From the NCBI GenBank assembly GCA_905250025.1, contig CAJNOJ010000070.1, forward strand, positions 273,186 to 337,185: 64,000 nucleotides of DNA, given 5' to 3'. The first letter of the stretch is position 1. Every line of letters begins with the position of its first letter. Origin of the DNA: Adineta ricciae. Taxonomy: Eukaryota > Rotifera > Eurotatoria > Adinetida > Adinetidae. Below the pieces are notes generated by a model, which was not told where the DNA came from, did no database searches, and was given only the letters and a program-made list of their open reading frames with translations. This document shows positions 20,851-33,677 of the stretch, piece after piece. A program made the position numbers and the translations under genes.

Positions 20851-22262
20851 ATGTTGTCGGTAATTTTCTTGGTTACGTCGTTGATTTCTGTAGCGAAAAC
20901 AACAGATCCAGAATTATCGACTGTTTTCAAACCACACGATGGTAAATATCCATGTTATCGACAAGTGAGTACTGTATCAATCTGTTCACTGTGTAGTCTC
21001 CGTAAAAAACTTACTGTATCATGTTAGCCAGCTCTATTGACCACTAATGCACAAAGAACTCATCTGCTCGTCTTTGCTGAAGGTCGATTTGTTACAAGTT
21101 GCGCACCACCTTTCGAAAATCCATCGGATGGGCGTAGTAAAACGAATGAAGATGGTGGCTTAGAGATGCGTCGTTCAGAAGATAGCGGTGTTACTTGGCT
21201 TCCAGCACAGACAGTATTTTCAGGAAATATTGATTTCTATACTGTAGTTTGGGATAGTAGAACGAACACAGTCTATTTAATGTTGCAAACAACAACACCA
21301 GTTCTGATCTTTACCTCAACGGATGAGGTAAGTTCAACTTTTGATCATTATTACATTACTTACCTTCAACCAGGGTGTCACATGGTCGAAACCAATCCCA
21401 TTGGCAGTATATCCTCCTCCACCGTTCAGTAAGGCAATAAAACCTGCTGTTGGACATGGCATTGAAGTATGATATTTCGATATTTTCTCTGTCAAAATCT
21501 ATGATTTCTCTTTGCAGGTTATAGATAATCTATGTAGCAATAGCAATTGTTCTGACGCAGGCACATTATTAGTATGTGCACGTCGAAGTATTTCCTAAGT
21601 TTTCCTTTACTCTTTTATTTTAGATGCCATTTGTTTGTGCTAATGGATCAAGTCATCCAGGCGATAACGGCTCATGTCCTAGCTGCTACGCGTGTGTATT
21701 GAAAAGTGACTTACCAAAAGCAAACCAGAATCGAACATGGACTTTTTCTGGTATTGCTCAACAGTATACTCGCGAATCGCAACTCGTACAAACCATAAGT
21801 ACAGATAGTGGTTTATCACATATCTATTTAAACGGGAGAAACTTTTCACCGATGCCTGGTCATCGATTTTTTGCACGTTCTACCGATGGTGCAAATCAAT
21901 TCACCAAGTTCGGTATTGATTCGTCACTCATAGAACCAGTAACACGATCGTGGACGGGTGTTGTGTGTTCTGTTTCACGAATATCAACCATACCTAGTCG
22001 TATTGTTTTTAGTGGTCCAGATAATTCTACCGTACGATCGAATTTTACACTTCGACTGTCATACGATGAGGGATATACATGGCCTGTGTCACGTGTCTTG
22101 TTTTCAGGATTGAGTTCATACTCTGATACTGCGGTTCTTGGAAATGGAGATTATATTGCAGTAGTTTTAGAAAATGGCGAAGAGACATTTGCCGATCGAA
22201 TTTCTGTTGCTATTGTTCCTGTTTCTTGGATCGAGAGAAAAAGTACGAGAACTATTTCATAA
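20851..22262 (+). CDS. exo-alpha-sialidase-like protein (GH33 fold), five exons
   Basis: Exons 20851-20964, 21028-21327, 21374-21466, 21518-21571 and 21624-22262 are all phase 0 and give 399 residues. A signal peptide is followed by YRQPALL, the counterpart of the sialidase FRIP/YRIP strand whose arginine binds the sialic-acid carboxylate, then LLVFAEGR. Bacterial-neuraminidase (Asp-box) repeats are visible: SEDSGVTWLP, STDEGVTWSKP (across an exon junction) and SYDEGYTWPVSRVL. A cysteine-rich insert (CSNSNCSDAG...CPSCYAC) lies between strands. Sialidases remove terminal sialic acid from glycans; the secreted form would act on food or surface glycoconjugates. Convergent with the TRPM gene, with 78 bp between the stop codons. 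Confidence 0.88.
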
Positions 22263-22340
22263 AAAAATTATTATTTTTCAATATTTTGTTTATTTACAAG
22301 AAATAAAAACAAATAGGCAAGCCTTTGCACTAATAATTGT

Positions 22341-25300
22341 TCACTTTTGTTTCACAATAAGCTGAATCTGAAAAGTATCCAAAATAAAAACTCAAATATT
22401 CCAAAAATATTTCTCTACACTTACATCATTTCGAAGATCTCGAATTGCTGCTCGAAATTCATTACGCAGTTGAATAATTGTATCACTATTTTTTCGAACA
22501 TTATTAGCAGATCTATCTTCACCTGATTCTTGCAAAGTAGAATTCTTATTGATAATCGTTCTACAATCAAATAAATCATAGTCAACAGTCTCAACACCTT
22601 TCTGTACCTTACTGATTAACTTTGACTAGTGCTTCGCATTGTGCATAAGCATACGTTGATGCACTTTCAAATTCTTGCCAAGCCAGTTCCAACTCTGGTC
22701 GCACAGCAATTACTTCTGCAATAGTCAAACTAAGAGATTTTATGTTCTTTACTATTGAATCTTACTGAACACACGCTGTAATGGATTGGCATAGTTATAT
22801 CGCACACGAAGATACCAGTGGTACAACATTTTAACGATTGCAATGATATCAAAGATTGTGCTGAAAGGTAAGAATAAAGATGGCCGATCGAAATATTCAC
22901 GAACAACGGCATATTGTTGATAATTCCAAATATCAGACTGAATCGATTGAACATCTTGAAAACTCTTACTGAAATTCCATGCGTATATTCATTATCAAGT
23001 CGAATTATATGTTACTTACTTGAACATCGCTATTAGTAGATTAACAAGAAGCACATTGATTAAAAGCATATGAAAAGCGAGTAAAACATGCGTTGCAATA
23101 CTGGTTATAACGTCGGCCGCTTCTAAAAGACAATTTGTTTTAATCAATAGCTGTCGAAACATTTATTTTGTTTATATACCATCTAAACCACTTAATTCTC
23201 CTGATAGATTGGTATAAAGTAAATAATAAACGGGATAGAGAACTGAACGAAGTATTTCTCGACCATTGAATGCAAAGGTACCATAGAAAGCCATAGATCT
23301 TGAAGCGACACCATAAGCAGTCATCACAATGGCGATCAAGATTGCAAAAAAGGATAAATTTTTCAACTAAATTACAAAACAACAAGAATAATATTTTCAT
23401 TTGACATTCATCGTTATTCTTACCATCTTTCCAATAGATACCAAATGCGGTCCAAGGTATGGATTAACAATGATGAACTGCAGCGATCTCATCCACCAAA
23501 GCCATAGATCATATCCCATGATAATCCTATGCATCATGCACATTGAAATCTCCTAAAGAACGATATAAAATTTTACCTTGCTGTCTGGAATGTCGCTGAG
23601 TCCCCAACAGCAGCAAATCGCAGAATTAAACCGATGTAGAACAAAACAAACGAAATCACGCACAGTTGTTTGAAAAAATACCGAAAGTAACTGTAGCATT
23701 TGCCTCTAAAGGACAAGCTATCTTGTTTAAAGAACTAAACCACAATCAAAATTAAGTTGGATTTCAGTTTGAAAAATGAAACTTACAATACGAATCTCTT
23801 CGATTAACATACAAGTCACAGCGGCAATGACGAGCATTTCTGTTGAATGAATTGTTGAATGATCGTCCAATAGTGGATCGAAATGAAATAAAAGAACATA
23901 ACTAAATAGGAAAAGGAAAGTTATGTATTGAACCTAAAGAGAAAAACATCAAAGTTGAAGAAAATCAATTGAAATCAATGTTACATGATGATAAGTGAAT
24001 TTAATATGCAACGACTGATGAAATTTCCAAATCTGATAGATAGTTTGCATAAATTTGCCTTCGAAGTGATTTATGGCATATGGATCACAATAATTAATAC
24101 CATAGGATTGCAGTCTAAATGATCAAACGAAGGCTATGTATGCCATTAACTTCATTTGACTTACGTGGGTTCAGTTGGCAATTGAGTCTATCGAGAAAAT
24201 CAAACGAAAATTAAGATATCGAAGAGAAAAAAACTTCGTCTTACTGGATTTATAGTGCGGAAACGAGTGAAAATCGGAGCTAATAAACCCAGAGTCCATG
24301 TTCCAATTAACTGTCCGATATAATACCGTAAATGAAACTGATCCGAATGCAATTTATCGTACCATATACTATTTTCTGCTTGTCGACAACATGGATGCGA
24401 AGCGAATCGTTTACTATTCGCATCATCTGCTACCTATATCAAACGAACGAATTTCCCAAGTTATTCTCATTGAATTTTTCTCACCTGTAGACAAGTGACA
24501 TCGCCGAACATTTCTACTCGTTGTACAGTTAATAACTGTGCCATATTTGGATCATTTTGAAAGCATAAGTCCATACAATCGATTGCGTATTGTTCGAAAT
24601 AATTTATCCAAAGTGTCAAACGAACTTTCTTATCACCATACACTGCATCCGATGAATTATCACGTAAATGCGAAAGTATCTCAGTCGCAATCAAAGCACC
24701 ACATATACGATCTTTCATATGCGCAAGAAACACCTTTGCTAATTCCATGTGATTCATAACAATCGACCATAGAAACAGATCACGGATAATGTAATCTCTT
24801 GCTAATTGTTTGTAACTTGCATCAGTACCGATCAATTGTCCTTGTTCAATATCGTGCGCAGGTGAAATTATGTTCGTGAAACGCTTGACACCCATTCTGT
24901 CTTCTTGTTCTTCGATTTGAGAATCATAATAGAGCGATTTGACGTAACTACCAATCACCTTTTGAAATAATTTATTCAAATCATCGGTGGATGAAATTAT
25001 TCTTCGATTCTTATCATTCGTTGTTTTGAATATATTTCGTAACATCCAATCTTCGCGATTCTAAAACATCAAATGGAAAATTTTCTCAACTTTCACCACG
25101 AAATCTCTCGATACACATACAATAGCTTCGTTCGTGTACAACAAAGAGATAAATTCATCATAACGTTTGTTTGTTTTGCTATGTTCTCTTGCTGCAAATG
25201 GATTTGATTTCGGATGAAAGAAAATCTCATCGATTTTGAAACCTAAGTGAATAAAATAATGAATAAATCGATGCCGTTGTTTTGTCAATGCACGCAAGAA

Positions 25301-27261
25301 GATTGCTTTTTTATTATAAATATTATCAAGTAAATCTTGAACAATCAATTCTCTAGCAGTATTAATACAATCCCAATCGATCGCTAATTCTAACAGATAA
25401 TCTAAGTATGCGACAGGCCGTTCGGTTTTATTCAAACGAAGATTCTGATGCGCTTTGATGACAACCGCTATACAGAATAAATCCATGAATGCAGAGAAGA
25501 GAAACAAAGAGAACGGAACTTACATTTACAAATGCTTCGAAGAATCGTATCAGGTAATGTTTCACCTTTGTTGACGTTGAATATACTAATCTTTGCACGT
25601 ACAGTTGGTTGAAGACAATAGAGGACCATAAGAAGAATATCTGGATTGATTTTTTTCAATGTATCAGTTTTGATTACTTTAATAGAACGATCACGATCGA
25701 TGCCATTCACTGCTTGAACTAATTCATCCGTCATCGCACTGAGGTATTTTTCGAATTTCTTCGATAATCTGTCGAATTCCGAGAATCACACTGATAAGAG
25801 AAACAAGAACAGGAAACTATTCTTACCGATGTCGATTCGATTCGTCCGTCGATAGTGGAGAACATGTTGAGTTTTGTTGTACAAAAATTTCACGATCGAT
25901 ATCAAGTGGAACTGTCCAGTTCGCATCTAAATCCATTTCTTGTGTACGCGCCAACCATCGTACGAAAAAATCAGCAATTCGGCCAGTATTCTAACAATAA
26001 AATCAATGAAATACAATCGAAAAGTAATAGAATCTGGTAGAATATTTACATTGATAATAATCACAGGTATATTTCGACGCAGATCATTATAAATTGACCG
26101 AACAGAATCTTCACCGCCTTCAAATAAGACTGTTACAATCGGTACTAAAAATAAATAATTATTGAACGAATTATTTCCATCAGCAATGCTTTTACTAGGT
26201 AATTCTTGTGTCGTTTGTCGACTAGCAATTGTTTTTGCTAATCTAGTTCGATAGTCTCCAGTTTCAAACCGTCGAATAGTTCCATCATCGAGAAAGATAA
26301 AATGTGTGTGATTCATTTCCAGACGTTGTCCACCGGATCGTCCTTGATTTAGATCATTCTATGGAAAGAAAAGTCATTGAACATTTGAATAACTCGATTT
26401 TTATTTACGAGATCTCGGTCTTCTGTTCCCATTGCCTCTTCGAATGATTTCTCGACTTCCAGTCGTTGAAAATCACCGATATTCTTTACAAAACCATAGT
26501 TACAAACACCAATGGCCACTGTCTTATGAAGCGGTTTCGTCAATCTTCGTTTACGAATGGTCTGTCCAATTAAATGAACAATTCCCACGTTTGCTGCATT
26601 GGTAAACAACCAAGTATCTATATTGCAAAGAACAAGATACGAAAAAGCTCGATAACTGTCTAGTGAATCTTACTTGATTTACTAATGAATCGAACTAAAT
26701 CATCGAGAAAAGCTACCTGCATGTTTCCACGTAATTTAAAATATTTATGTCCACCAGTAATTTGCATAAGAAGTGCTGGTATTGGCATATGCCAGATGTC
26801 GAGTAGAATTCCTTTTATGATAGTTGGATCAGTTTCAATGTCACATCGAACATACTATTAACGAAGAAATCAGACAATAAATAAAGTCACTCATGCTTTT
26901 TTTTAATACCAAAGCACCGTTGACAAGGGAAACACCTTGTTCTTTCGTAAAAATTCTCTCGGTATGCGTATCGATTCTCCACGGTTGATGCGGATTCGAT
27001 GAAATTATCGGATGATCTCGTCTCATTCGATTGCAATGACAAAATTGTTCGTCGGAGCTGCAGTAAACAATTTCGTAATGGTTATTCAAATTCAATCCTT
27101 ACTGATCCGGAGAAAACATAACGCATCGCCGGCAATTAATTGGAACCGCTTTGAATGCTTCGTCATATTGTGCAGGATTCTAGAGAAAGCAAAGCTTCCA
27201 TCTACCAAATCTTGTAGATCGATGTACTTACATATTTACATTCAATCTTGTTCCTTAACAT
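22341..27261 (-). CDS. TRPM-family cation channel, 22 exons
   Basis: Splicing 22 exons in frame gives 1264 residues. Exon 1 is 27232-27261; others include 26910-27057, 26050-26358, 24485-25060, 23180-23366, 23020-23122 and the last, 22341-22367. The start lies in a 30-nt first exon. The order is a Cys-rich N-terminus, a SLOG-type TRPM homology region (NTWLFTNAANVGIVHLIG, NHTHFIFLDDGT, VTVLFEGGEDSV), a long helical MHR region, six membrane segments with S4 IVNPYLGPHLVSIGKM, pore helix YPVYYLLYTNLSGELSGLDG and S6 HMLLINVLLVNLLIAMF. A TRP-helix region (SFQDVQ...VVREYFDRPS) and a short C-terminal coiled coil follow. TRPM channels pass Ca2+/Na+ and form tetramers. No NUDT9 or alpha-kinase domain is present. 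Exon 12 (24165-24187) is a 23-nt microexon. Confidence 0.92.
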
Positions 27262-27558
27262 CGTTTAACGGGCAAAATTGTTTTCTAACAGCAAATAAAC
27301 TCTTTCTAACCTATATAAATACTTCTGCCTAGGCAGACTGTCATAGTAACGTTCATTGAAAAGTCATACGGCAATCAAGAAGATGGAAAATATTCCATTC
27401 TATTTGTTGTTTACTTTCTCAAACAGAAAATTAACCAAAAAGTGTCGTTTTCTTCTTCCTTTTTAACAGTAAACGAACATCAATCTTTTCTTTTTCTTCA
27501 AGTTAAAGGAAATAATTTTATTCGTAAGACTCTTCTTTATTATTTAAAACAACACACA

Positions 27559-30500
27559 CTACCAAACGGCGCACTTTTTCACGCGACTATTTCCTTGACC
27601 AGGTGTACAATTAAACACACGATCGAACTCGACGAAATTCGACAACGGACCGAGAACACTAAAAACCAAAGAGAACAAATAGCGGAAAAACTAATTCTAA
27701 ACGCATTACCGGAATTGTGGAATGGAATGAACATCAGTTAGAACTCGATTCAATGCATAAGCATCTGTAAATTTTGCGCACCAACCATGAGCATAACCAA
27801 TGAAGAACATTTGTTCTTGTGAGTATTTATTTAAACCTGGTAATCGTCTGTCAACATTTGGATTTTCCTTTGCCCAAGCTTGATACGCCTTGAGAAAAGA
27901 TCAATTTCATAAGACAAAACAGAATTTATCGCATCTACTTACATAAAATGAACTTTTAATACCACCATTGTCAGCAATGTTTTCACCTTGAGTTTGATCG
28001 CCATTCAACTAAAAGTAATTTACGAAATTAACCGGAACTTATTCAGCAGAAAACTCACGTTTTTGTGAATTTGTTCGACAGTATAATTGCTGTATTGTTC
28101 AATGATGCATTGTTTACGTTGATTGAATTGTTCAATAGTCGTATTCGTCCACCATGGGTGTCGATTGCCATTTTTATCGTATTGACGACCATCGTCATCG
28201 AAACCGTGCGTAATTTCATGACCAATAACCATACCGATACCTAAATAAACCTGCCGAATCTGCTCATCCGTGATGATTAACTATTTACATACCACCATAA
28301 TTAAGATATCTAAGAGAAGAAAACATATACAAGAGTAAAGAACGCGAGAGAGAGAAAAAAAGTAAGTCGATTTACTTAGGTGCAAGCTTGTTAAAATAGG
28401 GCATTTGTAGAATGGCAGCTGGAAAAGCTATTTGAAGAAAGAGAAAATATTTAGTGTGCTTCGTCCATATGGATGTAGAAGTTTACAGATAGCGTTGGTA
28501 GATGGTTCATAGAAAGCGTTGACGATCGTAGGAGGAAGATCACCCCATGCTCGATGATCGACCGTTTCTCGGAGTGTTCGAAAATCTTCTTGAGCTTTCA
28601 CACGTTGCATTTGAAGAACGTTATCGATGAATGATGAGTTGAACACATACTAATTCAAAGAATTTTGTCTATCTTTTCCTATAGAAATTCGTTTTCCTTA
28701 CTTCGGCATACATCTTTTCTAATTGGGTGGTATTATCACTGGCAACATAATCGGGATAGCCGATATTTTCGTAGATAGCTTGAGCCTATCGAACAATCGA
28801 ATATTTCGTAGAAGTAGATATTCAATTTGCTTTTACTTTATCGACAGCTTTTGCCTTGGAGTCAGCATCCATCCATGTAGCGTTTTCAAGCATTGTGATC
28901 ATTGCAGCTCGAATGTTTTTGATGAGGTCTTTTGATTGATTACGAGCATCATCGTCAAAGTATTTTTTCACATAGAGTCTAGACACGGCGAAACCCATGT
29001 TGTTGTTAACGTAATCAGTACAAACAGTTGAACGTGCTGGTTCAGCACTTGTTCCTTTGAACACACGATCAAATTGTTGACGTGTGCTTCGAATGTGTTG
29101 TGGCATGTGGATGGCGCGGTTCATCAGAAATCGCCAAACAAGATAATTCTGAAGAATACGTGGTGGTGTTTTATGAAGAACTGTTGAGACGTTGAGTAAA
29201 TAAGCAACTTCGCTAACAGTGACGAGATCTGTTGGAAGTAATGTAACGTTACCAATCAAATAAGCTTCAGTGATATAATTAGTGAAATCAAACTAAATTT
29301 GCAAGTACTGAATGAGAAATGTATGTTCATACGTAAAAGTCTTTCTTACAGATGATGGAAGCGCTTTAGAAAGATCAGCAACAGTTGTTCGGACAGTTTC
29401 ATTGTCACGTAGGATTTGTTCACCAGCAGACCAATGGTACTAAACGGAATGATTTGTTAAAATCGACTTGAGCAAGTGCGGACTCACTTGAGCGATATCT
29501 TTCTCGAATAAAAACATATCGCGAGCATCATTTGTAATTGCTGATGTGTCGTTTGATAATGCTGCAGCAAGATCTCGTATGAATTGACGATAAGCTTCGG
29601 TAATTGCTGTTTCATTGTTATAATATTCAGTTTCTTGTAAACCGAGACTACCTTGTGCGAGCTAAAGACATATTTTTTGATCGAAAAAAGGAAAAACCCC
29701 GTATGGAGATCTTTTACTTCAATATCATAAACAGATGAATTTTCTTGATTCGTAGCTGTTGTAACGCTAAAGATGATAGCATCATCATATTTACGTAATT
29801 GAAGTAAAAGATCTGTTAGATTGAATGTTGTTTCATTCCATGCAGTGCCATGAAGGATTGGCCATCCGCCAAATTCGTAATTGACGATATCCATGACGGC
29901 TGCAACACCTTCATGTTCAATTTGTGCCTCGTTGATGCATGAAGCATACAATGTCCGGGCATGTGCAACTGCTGCTGTGGTATCGGTAGTGTTTGATGTT
30001 AAAAGATCTAAACGAATTATACGAACGATAAGAGCGAAAGCAGCTCAACAATGTATCGTACCAATGAGATTTCCATCTAATTCAATATCCAATAGATTGA
30101 ACATATTTTGAACACCAGCTGAAAGACAATCAATCGTTGGTAATCTCCTTGGAGATAGACAACTCACATTCTTCGGGAATACGAGCTGTTTTCAACCATG
30201 ATCCGCATGCAAAATGATAAAAATCTTCACAAGGATTAACAGTTTCGTCAATTGAATCCAATAAATAATCCGCTAGAACGAGCAAATGCATGGATTATTT
30301 GGAAATAACATCAATGTAGTAGTACGACGTACCAGCTTTGACGCAATAAGGTGTTAAACAGAGATCGACAGCAGCTACAAAATAGAAAGAAGGATTATGG
30401 TGGACAAAAAACAATCGTGTGCATTACGAGGTGGTGCTGTCGTTGTTGTTGAAACTGGAGTTGGTGTTGTTTTTGATTTCTCAAGTCCGAATAAAATACC

Positions 30501-30672
30501 CAATGTAATAGAAGAAATCAGAAGAAGAAGAATCAAAAGAAGTAACCACCGGTTGTAATTTCTTGGATGACGATCTGCTAATAGCAGCGGAGATCGAGTA
30601 CTAGAAAAAAACTCATATAAAATCAATCAGACCTCAACAGATAACTTCATACTTTATAGATTCGTTCTGCAT
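27559..30672 (-). CDS. neprilysin-like M13 zinc metallopeptidase, many exons
   Basis: The gene starts in a 20-nt exon (30653-30672) and ends in CAVW-stop at 27559, the conserved C-terminal CxxW of neprilysins. It is a type II membrane protein: short cytosolic tail, hydrophobic anchor ([21 protein letters not shown]), Thr/Pro stalk, then the ectodomain. The first ectodomain block is CLTPYCVKA, then [14 protein letters not shown]. Later blocks are [19 protein letters not shown], the zinc site [11 protein letters not shown] (HExxH) near 28200 and the third-ligand region GENIADNGG near 27980. All catalytic residues are present. M13 enzymes cleave small regulatory peptides at the cell surface. Introns are short (about 45-70 bp). 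I did not fix every exon boundary. Confidence 0.92.
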
Positions 30673-31319
30673 AGTTGATTAGGTTGAACTAATCTAGAAT
30701 GAAATTTCGCGTGAGTAGAAGACAATACCGTTAATTTTAGTTAAGATAGACATGAATGTATACAGTACTTATTAAGAAAATGATAAGTCTTTTTATTTAT
30801 GGTCATCATCATCATCATCATGGTGCAAATTCTACTGATGATAAGATATCGTTTGATGTATCACTAGTTTTTATCCTTCTAGTGGACTTTGCATATAACC
30901 TTGAGAATGATAAAACACAAGGCAAACCTCTCTATTTATTTAATTTTTTTGTTAAAACACGACTCCATCGTCATATTTCATCTTTTTTTTCTTACTAACT
31001 GCTTGATATCTTTGATGATAGTCAGTGTCAATAACGTATACAATCGAACGACGAAGAGAGGTACTCAAATATTGTCTCTTGATATAATCTTTATTAAACT
31101 GTGATACTACTTGCTGGAAGGTGTAAACGTTTCACATTTCAAATTACAAATTGAAAATTTTTTATAATTACTAAGAAAAATCTTGTGACTCAATTGAACA
31201 TCAGTTAGTTCGATCCTCAATCAGAAAGTTCGTTTGAGGAATACAATACACATGATTTATTCGCGAATATATATTAATGATGTCTGGGAACACTTCGGAA
31301 AGTTTTGCGAGAAAAAAAC
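30673..31319. other. intergenic, nothing recognised
   Basis: 650 bp between the peptidase promoter and the 3' end of the ubiquitin-like gene. Contains a short CAT trinucleotide run near 30803 but no gene. Confidence 0.4.
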
Positions 31320-32021
31320 TTAGTAAGGTTTATTTTGCGTAGTTTCCACAATCAGTTCTTTCCATGTAACCGTTCCGCTTTTATCTTCATCAAAATAATG
31401 ATACGCATTATCAGCATACTGCCAATCACATGAACATTTCTCGGGTGCTTTCTCACCCTCTTGCTTCTTCCCGCTGTATTTCCACCAACAATTATTAAAT
31501 GCACATGTAGTTGGATTAACAAAGACTTGACACGAAGGACATTTCGTTGTGTCAGTATCTGGATCTACAGTTATATTGAATCTGATAAAACCCATAGACA
31601 TAATCACTCGTTGCTGATATGCTTTACAACTTTGATTTTGACATACACCTTCGAGGCATAGACCAGGACATGCAATTCGCCAATCGGGAGCATATTTTCC
31701 CCAATTCTTTCTCACTAAACCTTTACCATTACTGACATCGACGAATGTCGGTGGTCGAAATCCACAAGTACGACTATTGATATTAACTGCCTGTAACAAC
31801 GCATCATCTTCTATACCATACGCAGATAAAAGATAATCGTGCTCTTCATCTTCATAAAGGATTTCCTTTTTATATATAAGCTGTACAGTTTTTTCATCGC
31901 TTGGATTGCCTGTTCTATGCAAGAATTGCTGTTTTAGCTGTTTGAGTGTGATCGAAGAGTCAATGTCGAAAGTATAAGTTCGACCCATTCCAGTCGTGGA
32001 TTTGATAGCAATTTTCCTCAT
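31320..32021 (-). CDS. ubiquitin-like protein with C-terminal Cys-rich zinc-ribbon-like domain
   Basis: The start was set at MRKIAIKS (32021). Eight upstream in-frame codons are preceded by a TTTTTTGTAG acceptor-like site, suggesting a 5' UTR intron ends there. The product is 233 residues. Residues 1-75 resemble ubiquitin (beta-grasp: MRKIAIKST..GRTYTFDIDSSITLKQLKQQF...), without a C-terminal GG. From about residue 85 a Cys-rich module follows: CGFRPPTFVDVS, CPGLCLEGVCQNQSC, TKCPSCQVFVNP and CAFNNCWWKYSGKK, ending with CSCDW. The spacing suggests two zinc-binding clusters. An EF-hand-like DEDKSGTVTWKE lies near the C-terminus. Function unknown; a ubiquitin-pathway role is only inferred from the first domain. 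Confidence 0.75.
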   Translation of the reverse strand: MRKIAIKSTTGMGRTYTFDIDSSITLKQLKQQFLHRTGNPSDEKTVQLIYKKEILYEDEEHDYLLSAYGIEDDALLQAVNINSRTCGFRPPTFVDVSNGKGLVRKNWGKYAPDWRIACPGLCLEGVCQNQSCKAYQQRVIMSMGFIRFNITVDPDTDTTKCPSCQVFVNPTTCAFNNCWWKYSGKKQEGEKAPEKCSCDWQYADNAYHYFDEDKSGTVTWKELIVETTQNKPY

Positions 32022-33677
32022 GATATTTCTACAAAAAATTAACAAACAGACGATGAATCTCTACAATTGTGGCGCAAAAAACGACTGTTTCTATTTTTCC
32101 CAGTGATACAACCGATATTCATGTAAGTCATAGATAAAACGAACATCTTACGACCTCCGTAATCGATATTTCTCATCAAATAGAGGTATCTTCGACGAAC
32201 TTCTAGATGATTACATCTACTTCTCTTGTATCACCTACCTAACAACGAATTTATGTGAAATATATGCAATACTGTCTTCTACTATTAGAAAAAAATCGCA
32301 ACTTCTGCTGTTGTGACAGTTACAGCCATATAAAAAAGAACCGATAAAAAAAACGATGATGATTTAGTGAGTGAGCAAAGCACATGGTAAAGCTTGGAAA
32401 TTTTTTCATCCTGTACTCACGATGTTTTATTTCCAAGTACAGCATTTCTCTCTCGCAGAAATTCTTGAAAACGAGTGATTAATCAAACATCTCAAATTGT
32501 CGATTTTTTATCCAAAATTCAATGACAATGTCTGTGATATCGCATTACATGTGATACCAGTAATACCACCCCTGTTAACGCAAAGTAAGATCGAATGCAG
32601 TCACAATACTTATGTGACTTCGGTAAAGAATCGGATATTTTCATCATCGACTTCGTATGATGAGTATAAATAATTCTTTTCACATAACTGAAGATGAATA
32701 CACCGCGAAGCAGATCATCGATTTATTGAGAAAGAGTTCATTAGACAAGATCAATAATAAACACACGAACTTTGATTGTGTCATCTTGATATATAGGTTT
32801 GTATTGTTGAGTAAGTTTCTGAGTGTTACTTTTACAAGTAACCTTTTTGGGAGGTTGCTTAGGTTCAGGAATGTGAGTTTCTTTCACTAACAATCAATGA
32901 TACGTCTAAATAAAATGCTGTAGAATACGAAGAGATTGGCTATGGCCAACAGCTTGAAGATATTTTTTTCTGGATCTATCCGGGTCATATTCCTGAACTA
33001 GTTACATGTGGATCTCGCCATCTTCTATTTGTAGAAACTATTTTTGAATCTAGTTTATATAGTATAGATGTGTGTTCATCGTTTTTAATATAAGGTAAGT
33101 ATAAGAAAGAATTCTGTTTTTTCAAACAAAACAAAATGTGTGTGAAGATGGGTCGTCGGTGAATTTCAATAGTTGATTTCAAACCATATTCTCCTATATC
33201 ATTTTAGGATCTTCTAGCAACCTTTTCATTTCGTTTTACATTCATTCAATTGCATGGATACACACTTTGCACAGTTCACGTAATTCTTCAATCACTACTG
33301 TTTGCACTTATTTTCCTCGTTTGAATAGAGTTTTCATATTAGATATGCTGCTTGAACTCGAAATCAAAAGCATTCTCATCATGACAAAACACATTTGACC
33401 GGAATCTTCTGAACCTTCATTTGCATATACCCTCGGATAATGTCACTAAGAAAAGATCATCGGCAGCAAACTGTAATGCTTCTTTAAAAGCGAACAGTAA
33501 CCGATTTAATGAGGTCATAATTGAACCGCGTATTCAAGACAAAGAGCTTTTGATAATGAAGTTTTTTTCCCTGGTATTGCATCTACTTTAAGGATGATGT
33601 ATATTCAAATTAAAAGCTACGAACATTTAAAAACTAGATTCGATTAAATCCGTATATAGGCGATATATTCTTATGTT
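32022..33677. other. gene-poor gap with possible coding remnants
   Basis: Two stretches look like decayed coding sequence on the + strand. At 32657-32805, a frame MMSINNSFHITEDEYTAKQI continues to DKINNKHTNFDCVILIYR. At about 32925-33094, a frame reads EEIGYGQQLEDIFFWIYPGH and continues to a stop. They are in different contexts with no joinable splice sites I trust. No family is assigned. Confidence 0.35.

Noticed and set aside
22341-27261. Several small unrelated genes on the minus strand
   Set aside because: The fragments follow TRPM domain order, and 22 exons join with consistent phase into one open frame.
30800-30822. CAT trinucleotide run as a microsatellite of note
   Set aside because: Only a few units long; ordinary background.
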